Positions 52,239-61,555 of a stretch of DNA of 64,000 bases are shown piece by piece. Location of the stretch: positions 224,146 to 288,145 of the forward strand of contig JAFWDK010000019.1 in NCBI GenBank assembly GCA_017513085.1, given 5' to 3'. Source of the stretch: Clostridiales bacterium. GTDB lineage: Bacteria; Bacillota; Clostridia; Saccharofermentanales; Saccharofermentanaceae. The notes under the pieces are model-generated. The model searched no databases. It was not told the DNA's origin and saw only the letters and a list, made by a program, of their open reading frames with translations. The first letter of the stretch is position 1, and every line of letters starts with the position of its first letter. Made by a program: the position numbers and the translations under genes.

Positions 52239-54155
52239 TCAAATCTCACCACGTTCGATGCCATACTTATTACAGATCGTCGTAAACTCTTCGCTCTGTC
52301 CGAAGAACGCCATAACGCTGTCCTTCGTCTGGCGGCCTGCATTGATCTCGCCAACCCAGTAAGCAACTTCACTTGCTTCCGGATCACGACCCATAAACGT
52401 CGTGTAGAGTCTTGTTACATACTCGTCGTCCTTCAGCTTGAAGCCGACAAACTCGGCACTCGTGAAGAAGTTCTTCGCAGCGGAGCAGCCTGTCTGTTCA
52501 AGGTTAGTCAGAGCTAATGACCAGTACTTCAGACCTCCATCCTCAGGCTCTCTTCTGAGGCACTCGGTATAAAGACGTGTTGCGAACTTGATCGCATTCT
52601 TAGAAGCGAACTCCGCTTTCGCATTCGGCGCGCCGGACTTAACTCCGTAAGTTGCGCAGACATTGCACCACTCGGTCGAGTCAATGAAGCCCATGATGAC
52701 GGTTTCTTTCGTCAGTTTTCCGCTCTTAAGTCCATCGACCCAGAACTTCTTTCCGGCTGCTTCAGACTCACGATCAAAGAATGTAAGATACAGTGTCTCC
52801 ACGAAGTCATCTTCATTTAATCCGCGGTTCAGGAATTCCGGTGCTTCGATCAGGAAGAAGTGAGCGCAGTCACCACCTGTACGATTACCACTTTCGATCT
52901 CTTTGACCCAGAAGGCTTTTCCTTCCGGTTCGGATTCACGATCCAACGCAACAGTATAAAGGCGCTCAACGAAATCCTCAAAAGAAGGCTCTTCCGGCTC
53001 CGGCTCTGGTTCCGGCTCTGGTTCTGGTTCCGGTTCTGGTTCCGGTTCTGGCTCTGGTTCCGGTTCTGGCTCTGGTTCCGGTTTCTGGGACTCATCATAG
53101 AGGATATTGACTACTCGATCGGCTCGTAAAAAAAGCTGATGTTCGCCTTCACAGGAAACATATTCTCCCTCGTAATTCAATCCGTACTTATTTATCATCT
53201 GGGAGAGAAATTTGCACGAAGTAAGATCCAGTTCTGAAAGATCATTATCACTGCAATTCAGATGTTCCAAGATATCACTGTTACTCACATTCAGCTTGCT
53301 TATTTTGTTATGCTCACAAGAAACAAGCTCAATTGCAGGATTCTTACTCAGATCCAACTCTGACAATCCACAATGCGCTACATAAAGTTGACCAAGTTCT
53401 GAATTCTTACTCACGTCTAAAGAAGAGAGTTCGCAACCTTCCACTTTCAGATTATACAGATCAAGATTTTTACTGGTATCCAGTGAAGAAATATTCGAAT
53501 ATTTGCAGTTGAAATACTTCAGTTTCGGTAGCAAAGAAAGATCAACATTCTCAAAAGCTGTACTGGAGATATCGAGGGATTGTAAAGACGGAAGAGACTT
53601 CAGATCTAGTTCTTTTAAATCCGAATTATTCGAACAGTTAAGCATCGTCAGTTTCGAATCCGAAGCAAACTTGATACTTGTCAGCTTACAAGAAGTGCAT
53701 TCGAGATAATCTAATTCAGGCAAATAACTTACATCCAAAGCCTCTAGTAGATTGCCGGAACATACTATTTGAGTCAATTTCGAATTCTTTTGAAGATCAA
53801 GATTCTTAAGCGCGTTTCCAAAACACCAAAGTGTATTCAGATTGGTAAAATACTCAATTCCCGTAATGTCATGTATGTTATAATTACTGCAATCCATCTT
53901 TACGACAGAATCGATTTCGGCCTCACTAAAGCGGCCATCATGATTCGTGTCTATAGTATCGAGGTAATATTGGAACGCCGGATCCGGAAAGTGTTCGTCA
54001 TCAATAGGGATGTAGACTTTCTTCAACGGCACGGTCTCACCAGCTTTATCTGAAGATCCGCTAAAATCCGAAACTGCGCTCACTCCGCCGATCGGAGTGG
54101 ATACAATAATTATGGATAGCAACAAAGATAGATTCTTCTTCAATTTTATATTCAT
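52239..54155 (-). CDS. Secreted LRR-(Pro-Glu)n-DUF4214 protein
   Basis: The 638-residue protein has a signal peptide (about 1-28), an EF-hand-like loop DTNHDGRFSEAE (about 68-79), a leucine-rich repeat region (about 85-325; repeats such as LKELDLKSLPSLQSLDIS), a run of about seventeen Pro-Glu pairs (about 357-391), and three DUF4214 modules (starting near 392, 448 and 530) each with an RLYT(V/E/T) or TLYLTFFDRE(S) opening. DUF4214 domains are common in surface and secreted proteins of Clostridia; LRRs bind partners. It probably lies on the surface or is released and binds ligands or carbohydrate. AAAGGAG precedes the ATG. No sortase motif is seen. Confidence 0.88.
   Translation of the reverse strand: MNIKLKKNLSLLLSIIIVSTPIGGVSAVSDFSGSSDKAGETVPLKKVYIPIDDEHFPDPAFQYYLDTIDTNHDGRFSEAEIDSVVKMDCSNYNIHDITGIEYFTNLNTLWCFGNALKNLDLQKNSKLTQIVCSGNLLEALDVSYLPELDYLECTSCKLTSIKFASDSKLTMLNCSNNSDLKELDLKSLPSLQSLDISSTAFENVDLSLLPKLKYFNCKYSNISSLDTSKNLDLYNLKVEGCELSSLDVSKNSELGQLYVAHCGLSELDLSKNPAIELVSCEHNKISKLNVSNSDILEHLNCSDNDLSELDLTSCKFLSQMINKYGLNYEGEYVSCEGEHQLFLRADRVVNILYDESQKPEPEPEPEPEPEPEPEPEPEPEPEPEPEPEEPSFEDFVERLYTVALDRESEPEGKAFWVKEIESGNRTGGDCAHFFLIEAPEFLNRGLNEDDFVETLYLTFFDRESEAAGKKFWVDGLKSGKLTKETVIMGFIDSTEWCNVCATYGVKSGAPNAKAEFASKNAIKFATRLYTECLRREPEDGGLKYWSLALTNLEQTGCSAAKNFFTSAEFVGFKLKDDEYVTRLYTTFMGRDPEASEVAYWVGEINAGRQTKDSVMAFFGQSEEFTTICNKYGIERGEI
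52992..53091 (-). repeat. In-frame 6-bp Pro-Glu codon repeat
   Basis: The Pro-Glu run is encoded by about 16 tandem hexamers (GAACCA/G and GAGCC variants on the minus strand). Changes in copy number would lengthen or shorten the linker but keep the frame. Confidence 0.8.
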
Positions 54156-54303
54156 TCATTTCTCCTTTCAATCGATGCTCCTGTTGAATCAATCAACTAA
54201 ATACAGTTGTATTATAGCAGAGTCGTAAGATTTATCCAGGACACCATGGTATCGAGGATCAGTTTCATATTGCCTATAATAGATTTATTCATTGAGAGTC
54301 TGT

Positions 54304-55146
54304 TCATTCAACCTCGAAAGATGGCTTCCAAGCCGCAAAATGTACGAGCTGTTCTTCTGTTCGGTGATAGTATCTCTGATCTTTATCGAGCTTTGCGATC
54401 TTCGTCATCTCTTCATCTGTAAGCGTAAAGTCTAAGATATTTAGATTCTCCTTTATGTGATCGACATTCTTGCTTCCCGGAATAACAACAAAGCCCATCT
54501 GGGTATGCCAGCGAAGGATTATCTGAGCGGGGCTCTTGTCGTATTTCTTTCCAAGCTCGGCGAAAACCGGTTCATTGATAAGCGACTTGTCTCCGTGACC
54601 CAACGGATACCAGCTCATGAACTTGATATCGTACTTATCGAGTGTTTTTCGGAGCTCTTTTTGTGTGAAGTAGGGATGTGCTTCTACCTGGATAAACTGA
54701 GGTACTATCTCCCACTTTGTCTGAAGTTCATCAATGTATTTACCTTCGAAGTTCGAGATTCCGATGCTCTTTGCTTTGCCTTCTTTATATGCCTTTTCGA
54801 GCTGACGGTAACCTGCAAGCCAGTTACCTGCGGGCTGATGGATATAGAGTAGATCGACATAGTCTACGCCAAGTCTTTCGAGTGTCTCATCGACCGCATT
54901 GGGATTCTCGTATTCACTCGGCCAGAGTTTGGTGGAGAGAAAGACATCTTCGCGGTTGAGGCCGCTTGCCTTGATACCTCTTCCACAGGCTCTCTCGTTG
55001 ACATAAGCGTTAGCAGTATCCACAAGTGAGTATCCCATCTTAAGAGCTTCCCTGACGCTCTTCTCAGCGTCAGAAGGCGCCAGCATAAAAGTTCCGATTC
55101 CTACTGAAGGGCATTTGATCCCGTTGTTAAGTGTTACATATTCCAT
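54304..55146 (-). CDS. Aldo/keto reductase (DkgA-like)
   Basis: The 280-residue protein has VDTANAYVNE (catalytic Asp and Tyr), FLSTKLWPSEY (Lys), LLYIHQPAGNW (His) and GFVVIPGSKNVDHIKENL (NADP site). It is 12 bp behind a flavodoxin gene and divergent from a LysR regulator, so the three form one locus. It reduces a carbonyl in the cytoplasm, substrate unknown. GGAGG precedes the ATG at 55146. The partial reductase at the right edge shares its C-terminal motif. Confidence 0.92.
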   Translation of the reverse strand: MEYVTLNNGIKCPSVGIGTFMLAPSDAEKSVREALKMGYSLVDTANAYVNERACGRGIKASGLNREDVFLSTKLWPSEYENPNAVDETLERLGVDYVDLLYIHQPAGNWLAGYRQLEKAYKEGKAKSIGISNFEGKYIDELQTKWEIVPQFIQVEAHPYFTQKELRKTLDKYDIKFMSWYPLGHGDKSLINEPVFAELGKKYDKSPAQIILRWHTQMGFVVIPGSKNVDHIKENLNILDFTLTDEEMTKIAKLDKDQRYYHRTEEQLVHFAAWKPSFEVE

Positions 55147-55158
55147 TTTGATTCCTCC

Positions 55159-55680
55159 TTAGATCAGTCCATTCGCTGCAAGCCACTTCTTAACAGCATC
55201 TTTTGATTCAGCTGCTCTGCTTCCGGTGATCGAAAGGCCCTTTTTAACATCAGCGCCTTTTGCGTACTTCTTAACATCGCGTTCGGAAGATCCCATTCCA
55301 CTGCCTTCGTTGGTGCAGAACGGAAGGATCGTCTTACCGGTGAAATCGTATCTCTCGAGGAAGGTTGCAACAGCCATGGGAATCGTTCCCCAGTAATTGG
55401 GATAACCAAGAACAACCATGTCGTATCCGTCGATGCTGTCGATGTAGGATGTGAGCTCAGGGCGGGCATTTTCCTTAAGGTCTTTTTTCGCTTCGTCGAT
55501 GCAGGTCATATAGACAGGTGAATATGGATCTTTCATCTCGATCTTGAAAGTATCCGCACCGGTCAGTTCCTTCATAATATCTGCAACGATCTCGGTGTTT
55601 CCGACCTTCACGTATCTCATCGCTCCGCCGAAGTAGTTCTCATCCGCTCTCGAAAAGAATGCTATCAATGTCTTTGCCAT
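55159..55680 (-). CDS. Flavodoxin
   Basis: The 173-residue protein has the FMN-binding flavodoxin fold: LIAFFSRADENYFGG (phosphate loop, variant), VVLGYPNYWGTIP (aromatic cap of the flavin) and ILPFCTNEGSGMGSSERD. It is a Flavodoxin_4-type small protein that carries electrons or acts as a quinone reductase partner. It is the first gene of the pair with the aldo/keto reductase. The ATG at 55680 follows GGAGG. No signal peptide, so cytoplasmic, unlike the flavodoxin lipoprotein at 15.8 kb. Confidence 0.88.
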   Translation of the reverse strand: MAKTLIAFFSRADENYFGGAMRYVKVGNTEIVADIMKELTGADTFKIEMKDPYSPVYMTCIDEAKKDLKENARPELTSYIDSIDGYDMVVLGYPNYWGTIPMAVATFLERYDFTGKTILPFCTNEGSGMGSSERDVKKYAKGADVKKGLSITGSRAAESKDAVKKWLAANGLI

Positions 55681-55794
55681 ATATTCTGCCTCCGTTATTG
55701 TTTTTCTATGTTTACATTCTCGCACCAAACCGATAAAATATCCAATAGAAAGACTAGATATCCGATTTAAAAATTAAATAGCGCAGGAGCCGTC

Positions 55795-56682
55795 ATGAAC
55801 ACAAAACAGATAGATTACTGCATAGAACTTGCCAGGACACAGAACTTCAGCAGAGGCGCTGAAAATATGTTTGTAAGCCAGCCCACTTTCTCATACCAGA
55901 TCAGGCTATTGGAAGAAGAGGTTGGATTTTCGATCTTCGAGAGGAACGGAAAAGGTGCATCGCTTACGCCTGCCGGACAGCAGTTCGTTTCCTTTCTGAC
56001 CGGTATGCGCGAAGAGATGAAGCGTGCAATCGAACAGGGGCAGAACTTCAGTGCCAAATATGCTGACAACATTTCCATCGTAATGTCTGTCCGCCAAGCT
56101 TTGTATTTTCTTCCTGAAGCAATACGCATATTCGAAAAGGAGCAGCCAGGTGTGCAGATTACACCTATGTTCAATTACGGTCATGGTCTAGAGTTCTTCC
56201 TGAAAAACGAAGCGGACATCCTCTTCGCGCTCACAGAGCAGACAAAGCATATTCCGGGAATAAACGTACACAAGTTGTTTGATTCGCGTATCTATTTGAT
56301 AGCAGACAAAAACGATCCGCTTGCGGCTAAGAATACGATTTCGGAAGAAGATATCTACGGCAGGACACTTATGGTCGGAGGAGGTTCCCCGGAAGCATTA
56401 AGATCTGTCCAGCAACGTCTTATTTCTTCAGGTAAGATTAAATATTTTAACAGTCCGGATCACGACAGCACTCTCACGAATGTGGCTGCGAGGAAAGGAA
56501 TATGCCTCGCGCCCGGATTTCTTAACGATCACAGTGGGCAGTTTGCGTGGATACCGTTTGATTGTGAGGAATGTTTTCACCTCGTTCTTTGCACGCACAA
56601 AACAGATAACAGAAAGAGCTTGAATATCTTCATAAAGACTCTTCAAAAGCTTTACACCGATGCAGTGGCATTCCCACTTTAG
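55795..56682 (+). CDS. LysR-family regulator
   Basis: The 295-residue protein has the LysR helix-turn-helix: NFSRGAENMFVSQPTFSYQIRLLEEEVGFSIFERNGKG, then a periplasmic-binding-like effector domain (DISIVMSVRQALYFLPEAIRIFEKE). It is divergent from the flavodoxin/reductase pair, 115 bp away, and probably controls it. ATATC and GATAT, 14 bp apart in the divergent region, could be part of its site, but this is weak. The ligand is unknown. Confidence 0.9.
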   Translation: MNTKQIDYCIELARTQNFSRGAENMFVSQPTFSYQIRLLEEEVGFSIFERNGKGASLTPAGQQFVSFLTGMREEMKRAIEQGQNFSAKYADNISIVMSVRQALYFLPEAIRIFEKEQPGVQITPMFNYGHGLEFFLKNEADILFALTEQTKHIPGINVHKLFDSRIYLIADKNDPLAAKNTISEEDIYGRTLMVGGGSPEALRSVQQRLISSGKIKYFNSPDHDSTLTNVAARKGICLAPGFLNDHSGQFAWIPFDCEECFHLVLCTHKTDNRKSLNIFIKTLQKLYTDAVAFPL

Positions 56683-56698
56683 TGTCTGTACGTCTCCT

Positions 56699-56968
56699 TC
56701 ACATGTTATGAATGTTCATGTTTATGACCGTCATATCGTCGTTCTCTTTCTGTATCTTCTCTTGTTCCTCTTTAGTTAGTTCTTTCTTTGAATCTTTTGT
56801 TCCACGAAGAATAGTCCACAAGATCACCTGCAGAAGAGCATTGCTTCCAAGAGCAATGTGCATGAGCCTAGTATTATCTATGATTATCGAGACGATAAGT
56901 GCCGCAAGTGCAGCCACCGCTATAAGCAGTCCGATTAAATACAGTGTTTTCCTAGTTGAGGCTTTCAT
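56699..56968 (-). CDS. Small membrane protein
   Basis: The 89-residue product has two hydrophobic segments (LYLIGLLIAVAALAALIVSIII and MHIALGSNALLQVILWTIL) and a charged tail (TKEEQEKIQKENDD). The ATG at 56968 follows GGAGA. It lies 16 bp behind a 54-codon gene and the two probably form an operon. No family recognised. Confidence 0.7.
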   Translation of the reverse strand: MKASTRKTLYLIGLLIAVAALAALIVSIIIDNTRLMHIALGSNALLQVILWTILRGTKDSKKELTKEEQEKIQKENDDMTVINMNIHNM

Positions 56969-56984
56969 AGTGTTTGTTCTCCAC

Positions 56985-57149
56985 TCAATGTGTAAGAATA
57001 TAAGTGAATGCGCCGAATCTCTCACCAAGACCAAAGCTTGCATAGGCGGTCGCCATAAAGAGAAGTGCATAAGCTGCATATCTTACTTTTCTATTGTTTC
57101 TGATCAGGTCTTCTGTTCTTTTCATCGTTTTTCTAAGCTGCATTGTCAT
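56985..57149 (-). CDS. Small (54 aa) one-helix membrane protein
   Basis: A 54-codon gene begins at 57149 with MTMQLRKTMKRTEDLIRNNR, followed by a hydrophobic segment YAAYALLFMATAYASFGLG. GGAAAGAGG precedes the ATG. It is too short for many gene callers. A copy of its last 31 codons exists at 62085-62179, indicating duplication. Family unknown; the 89-residue membrane gene follows 16 bp downstream. Confidence 0.7.
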   Translation of the reverse strand: MTMQLRKTMKRTEDLIRNNRKVRYAAYALLFMATAYASFGLGERFGAFTYILTH

Positions 57150-57299
57150 TGTGTAATACCTCTTTCCTGATGCATTTTCTCTGCTTTATGACTCTATTTT
57201 GCCGATGAAAACTAAAGACATCGTCAAACGGAGGTAAAGAATTGATAAAGAAAACCCGGACATATTGAAGTTTTGGTTAGGGAGATTAACATCTGATTT

Positions 57300-58085
57300 T
57301 TATACTGCATCCGTCCATTTCTGATAGGCTTCATCAATATGCACCTTGAATGCATCATAATCTTCCCAACGGAACGGAAAACCATACAGCTCAGAATTTA
57401 GTTTTTCCTTCGCAAACTTTCCAACCTCGTTCTCGTAGGAATCCTTATAGTATGCGATGACAAAAGCACGGACCTTCTTTTTGACCGAATCCTCCATAAA
57501 GTATCCTTCATACGCTTCCAGATATGCGGTCGGAAATTCTTCTCTTCGCTTGATTTTAGAGACCAGATCTTTGGCTTCAAGCGCATCGTCTTCATCAAAA
57601 TCTTTCGTCGGCTGAAAATAATTATTCTCTATGATCCACATAAGCAGATACGCAAAATCAGCATACGAATACTGCCATATGACAGACTCATCTTCCTTCG
57701 AAAGATCTTCCGCCCTCTTGCCTGTCTGCTTACAATACAACTCGCGTGCAATATCGTAAGTGTAGCCTTTGTTTTTGTATAAAGAAACAGCGAACATGGG
57801 TGAAAATACCGGGCGCGTTCTCTCTATTTCGAGACGTTTTTTGACGCCCTTGTTCTCTCTGATAAGACTGAATGCAATTCCTTCAAGAATTAAAGCAAAA
57901 AACAAAATGCCGAAAAACACGCCTATCCCGCCCTTGATCAGTCCGTACACAGCTCCTGCCACGATTCCAATCACAAAGAACTGGATAATGACTACAGCGA
58001 CATGATTTCTCTTAATCTGCGATTCAAGCCTACGGATCTCAGCGGAAACCGGCTTCTCTTCATTAGTTGTTTGCTTCTTTTTCAT
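57300..58085 (-). CDS. Hypothetical two-helix membrane protein
   Basis: The 261-residue protein has two adjacent membrane helices (VVIIQFFVIGIVAGAVYGLI and IGVFFGILFFALILEGIAFSLI, about 30-75) and a 185-residue cytoplasmic domain of unknown type with many charged and aromatic residues. Its ATG overlaps the end of the cysteine-rich gene upstream by 23 bp, so translation is probably coupled. No family recognised. Confidence 0.65.
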   Translation of the reverse strand: MKKKQTTNEEKPVSAEIRRLESQIKRNHVAVVIIQFFVIGIVAGAVYGLIKGGIGVFFGILFFALILEGIAFSLIRENKGVKKRLEIERTRPVFSPMFAVSLYKNKGYTYDIARELYCKQTGKRAEDLSKEDESVIWQYSYADFAYLLMWIIENNYFQPTKDFDEDDALEAKDLVSKIKRREEFPTAYLEAYEGYFMEDSVKKKVRAFVIAYYKDSYENEVGKFAKEKLNSELYGFPFRWEDYDAFKVHIDEAYQKWTDAV

Positions 58086-58815
58086 ATAAATCAGATGACA
58101 AATCGAAGATCATTTCTGCTAAATGCATTCCGTCAACACCACCGGTCTTAAGACCTTCAAGGCAATAATGACAATAGCAGACAACTGAATATGTCTTATA
58201 GTTCCTGCAGTATTCTTTCATGATCGCTTCCTGTTCTTCAGCACTATGCGGAATAAACAGCCCCTCTGCATCCTCCACATAATGTTTCGGAGCCAGTTTG
58301 GGGTTGCGGGGCGGCTGCGGACGATAAAGAGATACACCGCAGAAATCAGTATCCTGATGATTCTTACCTGCTTCAACATATGAAATATTCATTTTTGCCA
58401 GCAGGCTTCTCACGGCTTTCTGTTCGCTGCTCCGGTCGCGGGAACGCCAGCAGTCCTGAACCGTTACTGTCAATCCCTCATGATCGGGCAGCTGTAAGCC
58501 GGCATCAGAATCAAGAAGCTCCCATAACGACTGAACTTTTACTCCGGGGTGCATCTCTTCAATGATATTGTTACAGTTATGACAGAGAGAATAGATTTCA
58601 TCTCCGGGCTTAAAATCAGCCGAATCCGGCAGTGAAGCCCATCTTTCCCTGAAACTACCCTCCGGCATTCTTTCCTCAAAATCTTTGATCTTATATTTGG
58701 GCACGCAGCAACGCACAACTCTAAGATCGTAATGCTCTTGAACAATGTCACAGATCCTGAAGCTCAGTTCCGAAAACTGTGAAGTAAATACGCAGCTGGC
58801 AATGTAATATCTCAT
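58063..58815 (-). CDS. CCG-type cysteine-rich (HdrB-like) protein
   Basis: The 250-residue protein has scattered cysteines arranged roughly as in CCG domains of heterodisulfide reductase HdrB and related Fe-S oxidoreductases: LCHNCNN (about 78-84), VQDCWRSRDR (about 118-127) followed by DFCG, and VVCYCHYC near the end. The spacing is not the strict Cx(31-39)CCG pattern, so it may be a divergent family bearing an Fe-S or zinc centre. It stands in the 2-hydroxycarboxylate transporter operon. No membrane helix. Confidence 0.55.
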   Translation of the reverse strand: MRYYIASCVFTSQFSELSFRICDIVQEHYDLRVVRCCVPKYKIKDFEERMPEGSFRERWASLPDSADFKPGDEIYSLCHNCNNIIEEMHPGVKVQSLWELLDSDAGLQLPDHEGLTVTVQDCWRSRDRSSEQKAVRSLLAKMNISYVEAGKNHQDTDFCGVSLYRPQPPRNPKLAPKHYVEDAEGLFIPHSAEEQEAIMKEYCRNYKTYSVVCYCHYCLEGLKTGGVDGMHLAEMIFDLSSDLYEKEANN

Positions 58816-58827
58816 AGCTTTGTCCCT

Positions 58828-58998
58828 TCAACGATCTTTATGATGTTCTACTAAAGTGGGCAAACGCGGATTGATTCCGGCATCTCGCTGCTTCCGCTTC
58901 TCAACATGGGCATTCTTATTGAATTCACTGATGTTGATTTCTTTTCGTACTTTTCGCATCCCATCGAAAACAACATGTTCCACTTTCTTCTTAGCCAT
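58828..58998 (-). CDS. Small basic protein (56 aa)
   Basis: A 56-codon gene starts at 58998 after GGAGG and encodes a small basic protein beginning MAKKKVEHVVFDGMRKVRKE. It lies 46 bp after the transporter gene and 12 bp before the cysteine-rich gene, so it is a link in that operon. No family recognised. The alternative minus-strand frame at 58851-59048 is judged a shadow of it. Confidence 0.65.
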   Translation of the reverse strand: MAKKKVEHVVFDGMRKVRKEINISEFNKNAHVEKRKQRDAGINPRLPTLVEHHKDR

Positions 58999-59044
58999 TT
59001 TGATCCTCCACCACTAACAAAAACGATGATGAAACATACAAATC

Positions 59045-60367
59045 TCACCCAAAGAACACAGGCACCAGGAAAGATGCAAACAGAATAATAACCGCCCCTC
59101 CAAGTCTTGAGGATATCTGGGCGAACGGCATCAGTTTCATTCTTTTGGAAGCCATAAGAACAGCTACATCTCCGGTTCCGCCCATGTTCGCCATACAGAG
59201 TCCGGCGGTAATCGCCGCTTCGATTGGGTAGAATCCGACTAGTCTTCCGATAAGAGCAGATCCGAGAACTGCGCCAAGGACTGTTACAAGTACAAGCACG
59301 ATGTACTGGAGGTTAAATGCATCAATAATCTGTCCCATGTCGGTATAGGCCATGCCGATACCCAGCATCAGCGCAGCTGTCCAGTTCTTCGACACAAAGG
59401 AATACCAGAGAGAAGCATTCTCTTCATACTCTTCTGGGACAAGATTGAAACACTTGGCTAATGCTACGCCGATGATCATCCAGGCATAGGGATGGATATC
59501 TAATCCCAGCTTCTTAACGAGTAAAGCAACTAAGCAGCCAAAAGCATAAAATGATGTAGCGACGATCACGCCTTTGGCATAACTCTCTACACTTCTATCC
59601 TTAGGCTCTTTCTTCTCTTCCTTAAGCGAGGGATCATCCGAACGCATGAGCGATCCATTACCAGTAAGGGACGGACATGCTTCTCCCAGTCTGTTCAAAA
59701 GGCCACCGCAAACAATAGCGAAAGCATTTCCCAGAGCAACTGCAGGAACCAGACGACTGAGAATAGTCTCCGAAGGAATACTCAATGCACTTTCAAATAC
59801 CTTAGCAATCGGAACCGCACCAGCTCCCATGCCGCCTCCCATGATGGGCATACCAATATAAGCAATCGATTCACCGGCACTCATGCCGAAGAGATAACCA
59901 ACTGCGGCAACTCCTGCAAGGGCTACAACAACAGCTCCGACAATGCAAGGCAGATATCTTATAGCTGCACGAATAAGGAGTTTACGGTTCATGCCAAGGA
60001 TTGATCCTGTGATCAAGGCGGCAATATAGAAATCCAGGAACCCTGCTCCCTTCATGAAGGTGGAACAATTCTCCACAATATCTGTCGGAACAAGATGCCA
60101 GTAAACAATCGCTGCACCCACAAAGATACAGACAATGGCACCGCCTCCGAGGAAGGTTTTCACAAATGGTGTGATATTACCTGTCTGATTGAGAAGTTCA
60201 CCGAACACCATAAGAAACAGGAACGCACCTACCATTCCAGTAGGAAATGCACCCAACACACAGCCGATGATTATGATAAGCGAGATGATAATAAACCACT
60301 TTATTTCAAATCCCGCGATACGGACCTTACGTAAACTAAACTCTTTACTCTTCCTACTCACAAACAT
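59045..60367 (-). CDS. 2-hydroxycarboxylate transporter family (CitS/MaeN type) permease
   Basis: The 440-residue protein has about 11 membrane helices and both hallmark GGxG loops of the 2-HCT family: IMGGGMGAGAVPI in the first half and NMGGTGDVAVL in the second. These loops line the substrate path of CitS, which co-transports citrate or malate with Na+. It should take up a di- or tricarboxylate. A GTG at 60361 with GGGGG seven bases before it is an alternative start. It heads the operon that continues with small proteins and the cysteine-rich gene. Confidence 0.9.
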   Translation of the reverse strand: MFVSRKSKEFSLRKVRIAGFEIKWFIIISLIIIIGCVLGAFPTGMVGAFLFLMVFGELLNQTGNITPFVKTFLGGGAIVCIFVGAAIVYWHLVPTDIVENCSTFMKGAGFLDFYIAALITGSILGMNRKLLIRAAIRYLPCIVGAVVVALAGVAAVGYLFGMSAGESIAYIGMPIMGGGMGAGAVPIAKVFESALSIPSETILSRLVPAVALGNAFAIVCGGLLNRLGEACPSLTGNGSLMRSDDPSLKEEKKEPKDRSVESYAKGVIVATSFYAFGCLVALLVKKLGLDIHPYAWMIIGVALAKCFNLVPEEYEENASLWYSFVSKNWTAALMLGIGMAYTDMGQIIDAFNLQYIVLVLVTVLGAVLGSALIGRLVGFYPIEAAITAGLCMANMGGTGDVAVLMASKRMKLMPFAQISSRLGGAVIILFASFLVPVFFG

Positions 60368-60464
60368 TCCCCCAGTCCTGATGTGTGAATAAACGGCCGA
60401 TACCTATTTCCATAATAAGCCATATGGCCGGGATAATCTAGAGGAATACAGAGTTTTCTAAAAC

Positions 60465-60503
60465 AAGTCCCTTCAGCAACCTAAGCATCTGCTGAGGGGA
60501 CTT
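60465..60503 (-). terminator. Terminator of the nucleotidyltransferase gene
   Basis: AAGTCCCTTCAGCA and TGCTGAGGGGACTT form a 14-bp stem with one G-T pair and an 11-base loop; on the minus strand it is followed by GTTTTAG. It ends the minus-strand gene at 60576-61142. Confidence 0.7.
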
Positions 60504-60575
60504 GAAATAACTTCATTTAGCCATTACAGGAAGTGGAGCTAATGACATTCATAAAGCGTCCGGCAATCTCTTCTG

Positions 60576-61142
60576 CTATCCCAACAAATTGGAATTTGAC
60601 GTTTTGAATAACAATAAAAATTCATCTACATTCTTAACATTAGTTTCTAAAACTGCCTTATATACATCAATACTCTTGTACTGTTCGAAAGAATACAATC
60701 CTCTTGTAATTAGTTCACTTTTAATACTTACAATGATGTCCTTCTGCGTTTGGTTTGTATTGTTTGCGATATTATCGCAATACCTTTCTGCATTGGATAT
60801 AGTTTCTTTATCGAAAAACCATAAGTCAACATTCCACAGTTCTCCTGTAATCATTGTTTCAAATCCATGAAACCAAACCATTTTTCCATCGTCATTCACC
60901 TCTTCTTTTGCTTCATACCATACGGGATGAAATGTATTTATGATGAATGTCGATAAATCATACATCTTATCTAATGACATAGTATCATTTTCAATATCAA
61001 TATCCAAATCATTCCACGCCATCATATCCATTCGATAACTACCAATTATATGTGACTTTCCAATCTCTTCAAGTTTCTTCATCAGACCATATTCATATAA
61101 TATTCGGTCAGCATTTATTTTTCTATCAATATTGCTCAGCAT
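60576..61142 (-). CDS. Nucleotidyltransferase-like protein
   Basis: The 188-residue protein has the nucleotidyltransferase signature IIGSYRMDMMAWNDLDIDIEND, the GS...DxD pattern with two acidic residues that hold Mg, near residues 33-54. It resembles predicted nucleotidyltransferases of the lincosamide/aminoglycoside class without being assignable. The gene is AT-rich and is followed by a terminator. GGAGA precedes the ATG. It lies directly after a truncated phosphotransferase gene. Confidence 0.7.
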   Translation of the reverse strand: MLSNIDRKINADRILYEYGLMKKLEEIGKSHIIGSYRMDMMAWNDLDIDIENDTMSLDKMYDLSTFIINTFHPVWYEAKEEVNDDGKMVWFHGFETMITGELWNVDLWFFDKETISNAERYCDNIANNTNQTQKDIIVSIKSELITRGLYSFEQYKSIDVYKAVLETNVKNVDEFLLLFKTSNSNLLG

Positions 61143-61177
61143 TTGTAATTCTCCAAATTCTTAATCATCTCTTCGAC

Positions 61178-61555
61178 CTATTCAAAGTTTTCTAACTGTT
61201 CTACAAAACAGTGATTGTCTAACGATTCGCCCTCGAGCCATTTCGAAACCGTAACATACGTACCATTCTGTAACTTCGTAATGCATTCACCATGACAATT
61301 TTCAACTGCTTCACGTATCTGCATGCCCTGTTTCTTTAAGTGCGCTTGGAACGCAAGTTCTGCCTTATATATCTCGATACGCTCAACTCCTTCATAAAAA
61401 AAATCTGTAGAAAACCCTTCTACCGGCTCATAGATTTGCAGCAAATACTCGTTTCCCACACGATAGGTAAGATTCTCATTGTGTCTCAGTAATTCTATTT
61501 CCGGCACAGTTATATTGTAATGAGCTAACGCTTCTTGTATGTAGTTGCGCTCCAT
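61178..61555 (-). pseudogene. Truncated aminoglycoside phosphotransferase-like gene
   Basis: The first 125 residues match the N-terminal lobe of APH-family kinases (NITVPEIELLRHNENLTYRVGNEYLLQIY, then VTVSKWLEGE), ending at a stop before the catalytic HxDxxxxN loop. The remaining half is missing and a nucleotidyltransferase gene follows 35 bp on. It has a good SD (GGAGG), so a truncated protein might be made, but it cannot be a kinase. Together with the AT-rich context it suggests decay of an acquired gene. Confidence 0.75.

Noticed and set aside
56969..57079. Extended start of the 89-aa membrane protein
   Set aside because: The extension is a shadow of the 54-aa gene in another frame; the ATG at 56968 has its own SD.
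58851..59048. Minus-strand frame of 65 codons
   Set aside because: The overlapping 56-codon frame has GGAGG and fits the operon spacing better.
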